This document shows positions 1 to 9,513 of a stretch of DNA of 64,000 nt, one piece after another. The position numbers and the translations under genes were made by a program. The stretch's first letter is position 1. Every line of letters starts with the position of its first letter. The notes under the pieces were generated by a model, which was given only the letters and a program-made list of their open reading frames with translations, made no database searches and was not told where the DNA came from. Origin of the DNA: Pascua guehoae (taxonomy: Eukaryota; Basidiomycota; Tremellomycetes; Trichosporonales; Trichosporonaceae); contig BCJX01000003.1 of assembly GCA_001600415.1 (NCBI GenBank), forward strand, positions 2,170,761-2,234,760, given 5' to 3'.

Positions 1-118
1 GTACCGCTCGTCTCCACTTGCAACTTTGCAGCAGCAACCGTAGCGTACCGCTCGTCTCCACTTGCAACTTTGCAGCAGCAACCGTAGCGTACCGCGTGCA
101 CCCGTGTCAACTTTGCAG
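1..118. repeat. 44-bp tandem repeat at window edge
   Basis: A unit of about 44 bp beginning gtaccgctcgtctccacttg occurs twice without differences (1-44 and 45-88). A shortened, diverged third copy runs to about 118. The array may continue upstream of the window. No gene overlaps it convincingly. Confidence 0.85.
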
Positions 119-280
119 TACCAAGATAAGAAACTAACATGAACCAAAAGCTAACGTTGACGCTCATGATATCGCTATGCTATATGCCTGTGACGTGTCT
201 CCACATCCTACTTCTGATCCTGACGGCGCATGGCCAGCGTGGCAGCGCCGCCATCGAGCCGTCTACACAACACTCGCCGA

Positions 281-2402
281 CTACAGCTTGGCCTTTGGCG
301 CCTCGTTTGCGCGCTCCTGTTCTGCGCGGGTGCGGAGGTCCTTGCGGAGAATCTTGCCTGATGGCGACTTTGGCACGGCGTCAATGACGACGACGCCGCC
401 ACGGAGACGCTTGTGCTGTGCGACCTGTCCTGCGACCCATTCCGCGACCTGCTTGCCGAAGGCCGCCTTGTCGGCGTCCGTCTTGACGTGGGCTGCTGGG
501 GATGGGACAATGTAAGCGCGGGGCAGTTCGGTGGCCTGCGCCTCGTCCCAGACGCCAATGACACCCGCGTCGACGACCTTGGGGTGCTGGAGGAGGAGGG
601 CCTCGAGCTCGGCGGGGGGAACCTGGAAACCCTTGTACTTGATGAGCTCCTTGACACGGTCGACGACCTTGTACCACCCGTCTTTACTCCGGATGAGCAC
701 GTCGCCCGTCTTGAGCCACCCGCCCGGCGCCATCGTCTTGTTGGTCGCCTCGGGATTGTCGTGGTATCCCTTCATGACACTCGGGCCGCGGAACCAGATC
801 TCGCCGCGCTCGCCCTCGGCCGCGTCCGTGCCGTCCTCGGTCACCAGGCGCGCCTCAAACGTCGGCACCATGACGCCCACCCAGCCCTTGCGGCCCGTGT
901 CGTCAAAGTCGCCCGTGACGTGCGTCACTGGCGACGTCTCGGTCATGCCGTAGCCCTGCGTGAGGCGGATGTGCGGGTGCTTTTTTGTAAACGCCTCGGA
1001 CAGCTCGGCGCTCAGTGGTGCTGCGCCAGACATGAACGTGTGCACAGACGAAATGTCGTACTTTGCCACATTTTGCGAGTGCAGCAGGATGATAATCACG
1101 GGTGGGACAATGAGGCCGTACGTGATGCGGTACTGGGAGCGGCGTCAGTCAACACTCTCGGGATTGCCAGTCACTGCTGCAGCCCACCTTCTGGATCGCC
1201 TCGAGGACGGGAATCTCTTCAAAGCGCGGGAGGACGACGACGGGCACGCCGACCGTGAGCGGCTGCAAGAGCACCATGGTGAGGCCGTAAATGTGCGACA
1301 GGGGTAGGACGCCCAGGACGACATCTTTGCCGCGCTTGAGCTTGGAATACGCCTTGTTGACAGCCTGGAGCTGGGACGTGAGGTTGTGGTGCGTCGTCAT
1401 GACGCCCTTGGGCAGACCCGTCGTGCCCGACGAGTAGCACAGCCATGCCGTCGTCTGTGCCTCGGCGCCATTAAATGTCTCGACCTTGCCCGGCGCGCCA
1501 AACAGCTCCTCGACGACCTTGAACGGCGAGCCCGCAGGCTTGTCGGCCAATGTCGAGAGCAGGACCACGCGCTCGGGAGGGAAGGCGCGCTTGAGCTCTG
1601 CGCGCGCCTGGTCAAACACGGGCAGGAGCGAGGGCAGCAGCAGGATGAGCTCGGCGTCGGAATTGTTCACCTGGTGGGCAATCTCGTGTGGGGCACTGCA
1701 GGGTCAGTCGTGCTGCGTGTGCGTGCTAGCTAGGGATTGTTTTCAACTTTTGCCTCGTCTTTGCCTCGTCTTTGCCGATGCCGATGCCGCATGCCGAAGA
1801 CGATGCCGCGGGTCTGGCTGCACGGCCGCTGTTGGCTGCACAGGCCGCCCTCGGCGGACACGTCCGCCCGACGGGCCCACCCCCCACAGACCACCCTCAA
1901 CCCCGCCTCCACCGCAGCACGCCATCCACCTCCGCCGCCACCCCCGCCAAACAGCACGCCATCCATCGTCGCCGCCACCCCCGCGTCCACCCTGTCTCCG
2001 TTGCGTGCTCGCGGCCGCAGCCAACAGTAACCAACAGCGCACAAGAATCGACACACTCTCCACTCACTAGGCAGCATTTGCAGGCGACACGGTGACGCCG
2101 GCGGCCATGCACCCAAACGCCGCCTGCACCCACTCGAGGCTGTTCGTGCCCCACAGACACACGGTCGAGCCCTTGCGCAGTCCCAGGCCGCGCAGGCCCG
2201 TCGCGAACCGCAGCGCATCGGCCCGCAGCGCGCCGCGCGTAATGGTGCGCCCGGTCTTGCCGCAGATGAACGCCGGCGCCGAGGCCGGGAACTGCTCGAG
2301 GGGGCTCTGGCCGGGCGCGTCGGGGAGGAGGTACTGGAACAGCGACGTCTGGGGGAGGACAATCTTGTCCTTGATGGTTGATGTGTAGATGACCTCGGAC
2401 AT
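281..2402 (-). CDS. 4-coumarate:CoA ligase-like acyl-CoA synthetase, probably peroxisomal
   Basis: This is an adenylate-forming enzyme (ANL superfamily) expected to activate an aromatic or fatty acid with ATP and join it to CoA. The model has three exons: 2402-2068, 1695-1188 and 1132-281, 564 residues, the usual size of the 4CL group. Visible motifs are the P-loop YSSGTTGLPKGV (from about residue 199), GYGMTETSP (about 341), GWLKTGD (about 420), the hinge KELIKYKGFQ, and SPSGK with the catalytic lysine near residue 541. The last three residues are AKL, a type 1 peroxisomal targeting signal. Junctions restore family sequence: ANAAY|APHEIAHQ and AIQK|YRITYG. The start at 2402 (MSEVIYTS) was chosen because the longer upstream frame is only a 7-bp simple repeat. 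Intron 1 is long (372 nt); intron 2 is 55 nt. The substrate cannot be told from sequence. The assignment to the 4CL/luciferase-like group is firm, but a true coumarate specificity is not. Confidence 0.9.
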
Positions 2403-2417
2403 GGTGGGAGGGAGCGC

Positions 2418-2444
2418 GGGGGGGGGGGGGGGGGGGGGGGGGGG
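2418..2444. repeat. 27-bp G homopolymer
   Basis: An uninterrupted run of G lies just upstream of the ligase start codon (C on the coding strand). Such tracts recur in this window in non-coding DNA and are error-prone in sequencing, so the length is approximate. Confidence 0.9.
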
Positions 2445-2463
2445 TAAGGAGTGGAACGAGTCG

Positions 2464-2518
2464 GGAGTCTGGAGTCTGGAGTCTGGAGTCTGGAGTCTGG
2501 AGTCTGGAGTCTGGAGTC
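2464..2518. repeat. 7-bp microsatellite (gagtctg)n
   Basis: About eight units of gagtctg lie in the presumed 5' leader of the ligase gene. On the gene strand the tract is pyrimidine-rich (cagactc). It keeps an upstream frame open, which explains a spurious N-terminal extension. Confidence 0.85.
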
Positions 2519-4562
2519 GGGGTCGGGATGGGGGTAAGGACGGTGATGTGGTTGGTGTGGTTGGAAGAGTAGATGGGGATGAGATGTGCAGATGCAAGTA
2601 GTTGTTATTGAAGAACCAGCTCACGGCGCCCGTCTACATTATTGGTGGGGGGTGGCGCCATGTCGCCCGTGTGCTCGTAAAGCATCAAAGCACGAGCTCG
2701 CACATGATCACGCGACGGCCCAATCTCCGTAACGGCCTCAAAGGCTCGTCTAGCGACATTGGTGACACCCCCGACCCCACACGCGCCCACCAAAGGGTTG
2801 CACTCTGGTACTGTGGGGTCGATTGCACTCGCAGGCACGCTATCAACCTTCGGTAACAAGGTTTACCGGACCCCCACACCGCCCACCCCACCGTACCCGT
2901 CCAAATCCGCAATTCCGGACCGGTTCGGCCGGTTACCGACATCAACAACTGCGGTTGGCACTGGCATGTACACTTCAAACTAGCACTGCCGTGGTGCAGA
3001 CCAGACAGGTACGACAAGGTGAGCGGCGCAGGTGAGATGCATGGGTCTGTGATGGTATCCTGCAGCACGTATGTTACTGCACCCAAGTCTTCTACTCGTT
3101 CAGAACGAGCTGCCGGCCACGCCTCATTAGCAGTGGTCCACGGTGCAGGTCTGGCTGCTGGTCAGACTGCAAGTCATGCCGAGCCCAGTACACAGGCAGA
3201 GCTCATCGTGACGACATTTGGTCCGTGTTTCAGGACATGCGGGGCAAGACTCTCGCGAGCGGGGCAGGACAGAGTATTTGCGGGGACACTGGGGACTTGT
3301 CACATTATGCTCTCAGCATCTCGGCAGCACGGAGAGCCTGTGCGCAGCTCCGTGCACGAGTTTGCACTCGTTTTCAAGAGAAACGTCAAGCGCGATTAGA
3401 GGCAAGCGACTGGGAGGGTACTCGGTGCGACTGGGGGGCACTCGACGCGACGCGGGCTCTTGTCTGTGTGGCTTCATACGCAGCGTAGCGTCAACCAAGC
3501 TCTATGGCGTTGAGACTATCCAGTGGCATCTGCCTGTTGTACCGAGCACTCTATCAAGTATAGCCGTCCCATCTTAGCGGTGGCGACGACACAACCGCGA
3601 CATCCTGACAATTCTGGAAACAAGGGCCCCGCATGTCCGTGCTGCCTGCAGCCATGGCCTTTGTGCGGGAAAACCACGGATGCCCACGGCGTACAGGAGC
3701 AGGCACTACAACAGACACAGTTGAGCAAACCTCCCAGCTCTGGTCAGAGCACTTGGTGTTATTTGGATAGTGACGCGGATCTCTCGCGTACGAGGAACTC
3801 ATCGCTCATCGTTCATCACCCCACGGTGACATCCTGGCAAAGGCCCAAATCGGGCAGCAGTCTCGAGGCGTGAGTGCGAACCTGAGACTGGCATTATGAC
3901 CATGGGACGCAGGTGGTATCCCCCCGCCAGTCAGCGTTTCGCACTCGGTAAAGTGTATGCCTCGCATTCGGTAAAAGTGTTTAGGTCTGGCGTTTCAGCC
4001 CTGACGTTTTGCGTGAGATACTCGGACAGTATGGGCGTGGGCACGAGCGGGGCTGTCTCGTGCTTTGTCCGTGCATCGCTCGTAGCAGGGAGCTCGGTGG
4101 TGTGGTTTTTTTTTTCTTGGGGTCCGGTCGGGGATATGCTCGCACGTTTCAGGGTGGGTTTCGCACCGGTCTCTAATCATCACCTGCCGGACAGGCTCCA
4201 AAGCTCTCGTCTCTGTCGCTGTGATATCTGTCGTAGAAACTAGAGAATAGAGTAACATGACGAACTAGACACCGCCCTCGACCCTTCAGAGGGCCGCCGC
4301 GGCGATGCGGCCGCGTGGCGCTGCTAGGCTGTCTCTATTAGAATAATATCTTGATTATGGGCCTGATGACAAGCTAGCAGTGAGTAGTCGGTAGTGTGGA
4401 ACAGGTGCATGGCAAGAACATGGACGGACGAACAAGGCCGACTGTACGTCAACTCGACGTGCTTTTGCGGACCAATCTCATGCGATGCAGCGTCTCATTC
4501 TGGATGTCGGGCTCACGGACATGACAACGTGGCCACCGCTCGTGAGCGATTAGATACAGAAT

Positions 4563-4670
4563 CTGAGGTTCGTGATCGGGCGCAGGGATGCCGAGGCATG
4601 CACTTGTTCACCTCTGGGATAGCTCGGCTGCCAGACAGTGTCGCCCTGTGCCCTCACGAAACCGTTTTGC
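4563..4670 (+). repeat. foldback/MITE-like element, copy 1
   Basis: The copy starts ggttcgtgatcgggcgcagg and ends with the complement-like ccctgtgccctcacgaaacc, so its ends are inverted repeats. The interior (gatgccgaggcatgc, then ttcacctctg, agctcggc, gacagtgtc) matches copy 2 read in the other orientation. It has no coding capacity. Confidence 0.6.
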
Positions 4671-4929
4671 GACATTCTACGCCGGGCGGCGGTACGAGGA
4701 AGTGAGAAGGGGGGGGGGGGGGCGTATAACGAGCCCATCTAAGTGGACTCATTTTTCGACACGATCGCACAGACGCCGTCCGGGCCATGGGCGACAGTCC
4801 AGTGTCAAAAAGGAATGTGAGTGGCAGGGATGCAGTGGCATGCTCGTCTTTGCTGCTCAGATGAGCGTTCGGCAGCGCGAGACAATCACCCTGCGCGACT
4901 CGCGTTCCTTTGAAATAATCCGTACTGTA

Positions 4930-5071
4930 CAGTATGTGAGGAAAAGGTTCGTGAGGGGCGCAGGGTGACACTGTCTCTCTCTCTGCCGAGCTGCTAATGC
5001 CAGCAGAGGTGAAGAGAGGCATGCCTCGGCATCCCTGCGCCGCATCACGAACCTTTTCCTCACATACTGTA
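4930..5071 (-). repeat. foldback/MITE-like element, copy 2
   Basis: This has imperfect inverted termini of about 37 bp: acagtatgtgaggaaaaggt at the left and its complement, ending accttttcctcacatactgt, at the right. The interior is homologous to copy 1 in reverse orientation. The transcript of either strand would form a hairpin. It is non-autonomous. Confidence 0.65.
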
Positions 5072-6142
5072 TGCGCCGCTGCGCGCTGAGGTACTTGATA
5101 CACTGCACGGGCATGACGGAGCTGGAATGAGAAGAGAGCTGAGCACATATTGTACTCGAGGCGCCGATGACTGGTGACTGGCGACTAGCGACGCGACTGG
5201 ACTGGTGACTGGCAACTGTACTGGTGAGCTGTGATCTGGTGACTGGCAAGACGCCACAGACGCCACGCCACGCGCATTCCCCGCCCATTCCAGCATTCCA
5301 CACTTTGTCACTCGCCTTGTCTCGTGACGCGGCAGTCCCCCGCGGAATGCCAAGCGCACTGCTCTTATCTCTGCAGCATGGTAAAACGTTCTGGAGTCGT
5401 CGACGGTTGTGGCTTGATACAGATCTGGAACCGGCGACCGAGAGGTTGCGGGTTGGCTGGTTCGGCATCACCGGCAACGATCGGTGTCAGCTGCCAGCTG
5501 GCAGGTGGCGGCGGCTCGGTTCCGGTCTTCATCTAGCGGTTGGGATGCATCGAAGCGGCTCGCAGCTCACGGGATGCCTTGATAGCTATAGTTGCTGTGT
5601 ACTGACACCGCTCCCGCCCTGGCGCCTGCTCGTCTGCTCGCGAGTAAGGCCACGCTTGCCCGTCCAAGCGGCGCATACCCAACTGTTAATGCCCGTCGAT
5701 TCCCATACTTTAGTACCGTTCACAGAGCCCTCCACCGTACTCTACACCCCTAGCATGTGCAGTCACCGTCTTTCAGTCACCGTCTCCAGATTGTCTTTAT
5801 TCAAAGTCGGCTGTCCCATTCATTGTCTTAAGCCACCCGGCCCCGCTCCGTCTCGTACACCGAGACACCCGTTTCGAGTCTTTGCGTAGTTTCTTGAACC
5901 CCCCCCCCCCCCCACCTCCTTCTCTCCACCACACAGACACATCTCCCACTATAGCCCTCATGTGCATATAACTGGCTGCTTGGTTGGCTCACACCCGTCC
6001 TGATAACACTCTGCTTCCCACTCACATCCACTCCTCACTTGTCTCGCTCACACACTTGCTTCCCGCGCACACTTGCTTCGGGCGCATTTGCTTGCCGTAC
6101 TGCTCCAAGCCCCACTCCCGTCTCCCGCCCACCACAATCACC

Positions 6143-7588
6143 ATGGTCGCCCTCGGCCTCCCTCCGCGAACGGGCGTGGCGCACACTGTGCCCCCCGCGT
6201 CGGCGTTTGCGCCCATCTCGCGCCGTCTGTCTGCTAGTCTCCGCTCGGGTGCTCGGTGGGTGTCACGTTGAGTCATGGCCGGTTATCCCGCCTGGCCCGG
6301 TGGCATGGGGACGTGGTTGGCCCGTCCTCGCGCGTCTTGTGGGTCCGTCTTAATACGTAGCAGTGCCGTAGCAGTACCGTAGCAGCACCGTCTCTCCGCC
6401 CCAGCCTGGAAATCATACCCCCCACAACACCATGCAAGACTCCCTTTGTCGAATGCCCAGACGCCCCAGCCCTCACTACTAACACCCAGCCCGCTCATGG
6501 GCGCCAAGCCCTCCCCGCACGCCCCCGCCCTAGTCCCCGCCATGACCTACCCCCCCACCGCACCAGGCACGCCCTCGCCCATCGTCCACAGCATGTTTGA
6601 CAAGGCGACGTCGACGTGGACGTACGTCGTCGCCGACCCGGCCACGCACCAGGCCATGGTCATTGACACGGTGCTCGACTTTGACCCGGCCTCGGGCAAG
6701 ATTGGCTATGGGTCCGTACAGGGTCTGCAGGCGTTTCTGGCTGCAAACGAGTACGCGGTCGCGGGTATTGTCGAGACGCACGTGCATGCGGATCATCTTA
6801 CGGGGGCGTATGCGCTCAAGAATGTGAGCCGCGTGCCGGGAGGATTGCGGGCGGGCGACGGTGGGCGTAGGCGTAAAGGTATGGGATCGTGAACTGGGAT
6901 CCACATTGTCACTTCATAGTCGCTTCCATTCCGCATCAAGAGCTCTGCTTCTGCTCCTCCCATATGAAGCTTACACCAGATGCTCGCCAACCACCCCCCG
7001 ATCACGATAAGCGACAAAGTCCGCGGCACCCAACGCACCTTTGCCTCAGTGTACGGCTACGACGCGTCCGAGCTCGACGGCGCCTTCGACCACCTCGTCG
7101 CCGACGGGGAAGAGTCGACCCTCGGCTCGCTACCGGTGCGTTTCATGGAGCTCCCCGGGCATACGCCCGAGAGCATGGGCATCCTCGTGGGCGACTCGCT
7201 CTTTGCGGGCGACAGCATCTTCCTCCCCGACATCGGCACGGCGCGCGTCGATTTCCCCGGCGGCTCGGCGCAGACGCTCTACGCTTCCATCCAGCGTATC
7301 CTGTCGCTCGACCCAAACACACGCGTGTTTTCGGGGCACGACTATCCGTCCGGCCGCGAGGCGGGATGCATGGTCCAGGTCCGCGAGCATGCGGAGCGCA
7401 ACAAGCACGTCGGCGGGGGTGCACCCGAGGCTGCGTTCGTCAAGCAGCGCGAGGAGCGGGATGCCACACTGGGCGCACCGCGCATGCTCCATGCGGCGCT
7501 GCAGGTTAACCTCAGGGCGGGGCGGCTGCCGCCTGCTGAACATGGGCGGTACTTTCTCAAGATCCCGCTCCAGTTTCCCTCAGACTAG
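6143..7588 (+). CDS. metallo-beta-lactamase-fold hydrolase (ETHE1/glyoxalase II-like), probably mitochondrial
   Basis: The model has three exons: 6143-6255, 6490-6823 and 6980-7588 (351 residues). Metal ligands of the fold are visible: H135, H137, D139 and H140 in THVHADHLTG, H210 in PGHTPES, D233 in LPDIGTARVDF and H269 in FSGHDYP. The C-terminal block with QREERDATLGAPRML and LQVNLRAGRLPP resembles the bacterial type of ETHE1/GLX2-like hydrolases. The group includes persulfide dioxygenases and glyoxalase-II-like thioesterases, and I cannot choose between those reactions. The start at 6143 has a good context (caccATGG). With intron 1 removed (acceptor actaacacccag) it gives an Arg/Ser/Ala-rich N terminus free of acidic residues, like a mitochondrial presequence. 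A second in-frame ATG at 6446 lies inside that intron and could give a cytosolic form. Confidence 0.85.
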
Positions 7589-8103
7589 GGCTAGGCTGTA
7601 GGCTGGAGGTGCGCGTCGTAACGTTAAAAAGGCTGGAAGAAAAAAAAAAAAAAGAAGGGAAAGGCTCTGCGCCCAAGTAGTATCCATTCTGTATCACGAA
7701 CTAAACAAACACAAAACACGCAGTTCAACGCTGGCTTCATTGCAATCATAAAAGTACTCGACAGGGACATGTATATTTGCCTTGCATTGTCGTCACTCAT
7801 TTCGTTCGCCCGCTCAGGTCCCTGCCTTGAGTCTAGCCCAACGTGTTTTAGCCACACAATTTACAAGAGGTCACGCGACATGCTCGCACGACCGGCATAC
7901 TGTATCTCTACGACCCGACCTCGTGGCAGTGCCACACAGGCGGGAGGGCAGGCGGACCTGACACCAAAGTGCACTGGGAGCAGTGCGACGACGCAGTACG
8001 GTCGGCAGGACCAAGGACAGCTGGATAAACATATCGGTGGTGTGCTGCACTGCACTGGGAGCATGAACAGGATCGAAGGATCAATCAGCTACGAGGTCAA
8101 AAG

Positions 8104-8160
8104 TGTGGAGGGGTTAGGAATCGAACCTAAGGCCCCGATTCAGCAATTCTGATAACCAGT
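8104..8160 (-). pseudogene. tRNA 3'-half relic (T-arm)
   Basis: On the minus strand a perfect 5-bp T stem encloses TTCGATT (TTAGG-TTCGATT-CCTAA) and is followed by CCCCTCCA. No 5' partner for that acceptor strand (GGAGGGG) was found within 200 bp, so a complete tRNA is not supported. It may be a decayed tRNA or part of a tRNA-derived repeat. Confidence 0.35.
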
Positions 8161-8544
8161 TCCTTTGATCAGCAGTTTGGATTGTGGGTGATTTCAGGGC
8201 AGGAGGCACTGTTCTGTGCATTCCGGTGCATTCAGAGATGGTGGATTCATAGGAGGATGCGTGAGGACAGAGACGGGTTGACTGACAGACTGACTGGCAG
8301 GCTTGTCCAAACTGCCCCGTCCAGGTCTTGAGTGTCAACTTAGGGTTTAGCGGATCAGAGTTCAATTCCGATGCCGGCTTGGTTTGATCAGAAATGTGGA
8401 TTTTGGGTGGTCCTGGTAGCTGGTGATGTGCAGTGTGCTGTATGCATTCTGGGGGTATTCAGACATGATGCACACATAGGAGGATGCATGGGATTGGGGG
8501 CCTCTGCAGGATGGTAGTCCAGAGGGGGGAAAATGGTGGGTGTG

Positions 8545-8608
8545 GCGGCGTTAATTAGACAGATACTGTAATGCTAATGACGCGCTCTACCAACAGAGCT
8601 TCACGCCC
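8545..8608 (-). pseudogene. tRNA-Ala(AGC)-like 5'-half relic
   Basis: The minus strand reads GGGCGTG, then a perfect D arm (GCTC-TGTTGGTA-GAGC), then a loop TTAGCAT that would carry anticodon AGC. The anticodon stem does not pair and there is no T arm, so this is a broken copy. Identity as Ala rests on the loop only. Confidence 0.4.
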
Positions 8609-9030
8609 TTGAAAATGCTTGTCCTTGTTGCTATTTATGACCTGTGACCAACAACAACATCAGTCGGAACAGGTTGCGGCAGCTCGCCTCGTCTGCACGA
8701 TGAGCCCTCCCACTCGACATCTCCCAGCTCCAGTATGTTCACAAGTGCGTTACCAGCACAAAGCCGAGTCGGTGAGATTGTGGGACGGGGAGACAACGGT
8801 GCGATGGGAACTGGACCCAAGGACCGCCCAGATACGTGCTCTGACTCATGGGACAGTGCCAACGTCATCGATGCGCGATCAGAACCAGGCATACTCGTGG
8901 CCGGCCTTGGCGACTACGAGGACTGCCAGAGTTCGAGGGCGGCCACGCATCCATCGTGCTCTGTTGCACCTTCTGTGCACCTGGCACTGCACGATACCCG
9001 GCCCTTCAGTCGCAGACGGCCCAAAAAGCT

Positions 9031-9155
9031 TCTCCGCCAGGGAGTCGAACCCTGCTCTATCGCGATCTCCAGCTGGGCGAGCTGCCGAGGTGCTGCTCGC
9101 CGTCGCCGGGCTCTCTGTTGAGAGGCGATTATACTAACCGATATACTAGCGAAGA
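9031..9155 (-). tRNA. tRNA-Glu (anticodon CTC) with a 54-nt intron
   Basis: The acceptor stem TCTTCGC pairs with GCGGAGA (one T-G wobble). The D arm contains the conserved GGTTAG. The anticodon stem ATCGC/GCGAT encloses CTCTCA plus one base. The T arm CAGGG-TTCGACT-CCCTG is perfect. The sequence between positions 37 and 38 (9118-9065) is a 54-nt intron at the standard nuclear tRNA site. The mature tRNA would be 71 nt before CCA. The intron is rich in GC and can fold on itself. Confidence 0.88.
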
Positions 9156-9513
9156 GGTGCTGATTGCTAGCCTGCAGCTGGGTCCGAGACGGCGAGGGAT
9201 GTTCCAGCGACATTGGAGGCTGCACAGCTCTCTTCAGAGACGTCTGTTGTGCAGTAGATTTGGGACGTCGCTGGGGACATGCCCATGGAGGCAGCCAGTA
9301 ATCAGCTGGCGAGACTGAGCAGAGGACGGCTCAATAGCAATGCCACAAAGGAGAGGGACAGTTAGAAATGAGCAAAGAAAGGTCGTTGAGCTGGTGCTTC
9401 GAAACAGCGAGCAGCTCTTGCCCGGCGAGTGAGACAAACGACAGCATGCAGGTTTCACAACACTTTACAATTTTGAAGAAACTATGACAGATATTCTCCT
9501 CTCAAGTCTACTC
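9156..9513. other. short intergenic stretch
   Basis: This contains the downstream region of the phosphoesterase gene and the upstream side of the tRNA. I see no further gene. Confidence 0.5.

Larger units (their letters stand above)
2600..6142. other. 3.5-kb intergenic region without a supported gene
   Basis: This lies between divergently transcribed genes. Open frames here are short, lack conserved motifs and do not chain through splice sites. It holds a foldback repeat in two copies (about 4563-4670 and 4930-5071), a stretch of gactggtgactggc-type short repeats (5165-5250), a G run near 4710 and a C run at 5899-5911. I see no RNA gene. Confidence 0.6.
7589..9030. other. 1.4-kb intergenic region with tRNA relics
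   Basis: No protein gene is supported. An A run lies at about 7639-7652. Two related segments of about 110 bp (about 8163-8270 and 8381-8490, both containing tttgatcag, a tgcattc box and cataggaggatgc) form a diverged direct repeat. tRNA-derived fragments sit beside them. Confidence 0.55.

Noticed and set aside
413..1258. 281-codon plus-strand frame over the CoA ligase
   Set aside because: Antisense shadow of conserved ANL-superfamily sequence.
2067..2624. Upstream N-terminal extension of the CoA ligase
   Set aside because: The added residues come from a 7-bp simple repeat and a homopolymer. Family members begin near the MSEV start.
8341..8380. Second T-arm-like sequence (gagttcaattcc)
   Set aside because: The flanking five bases do not pair as a T stem and no other tRNA parts are present.
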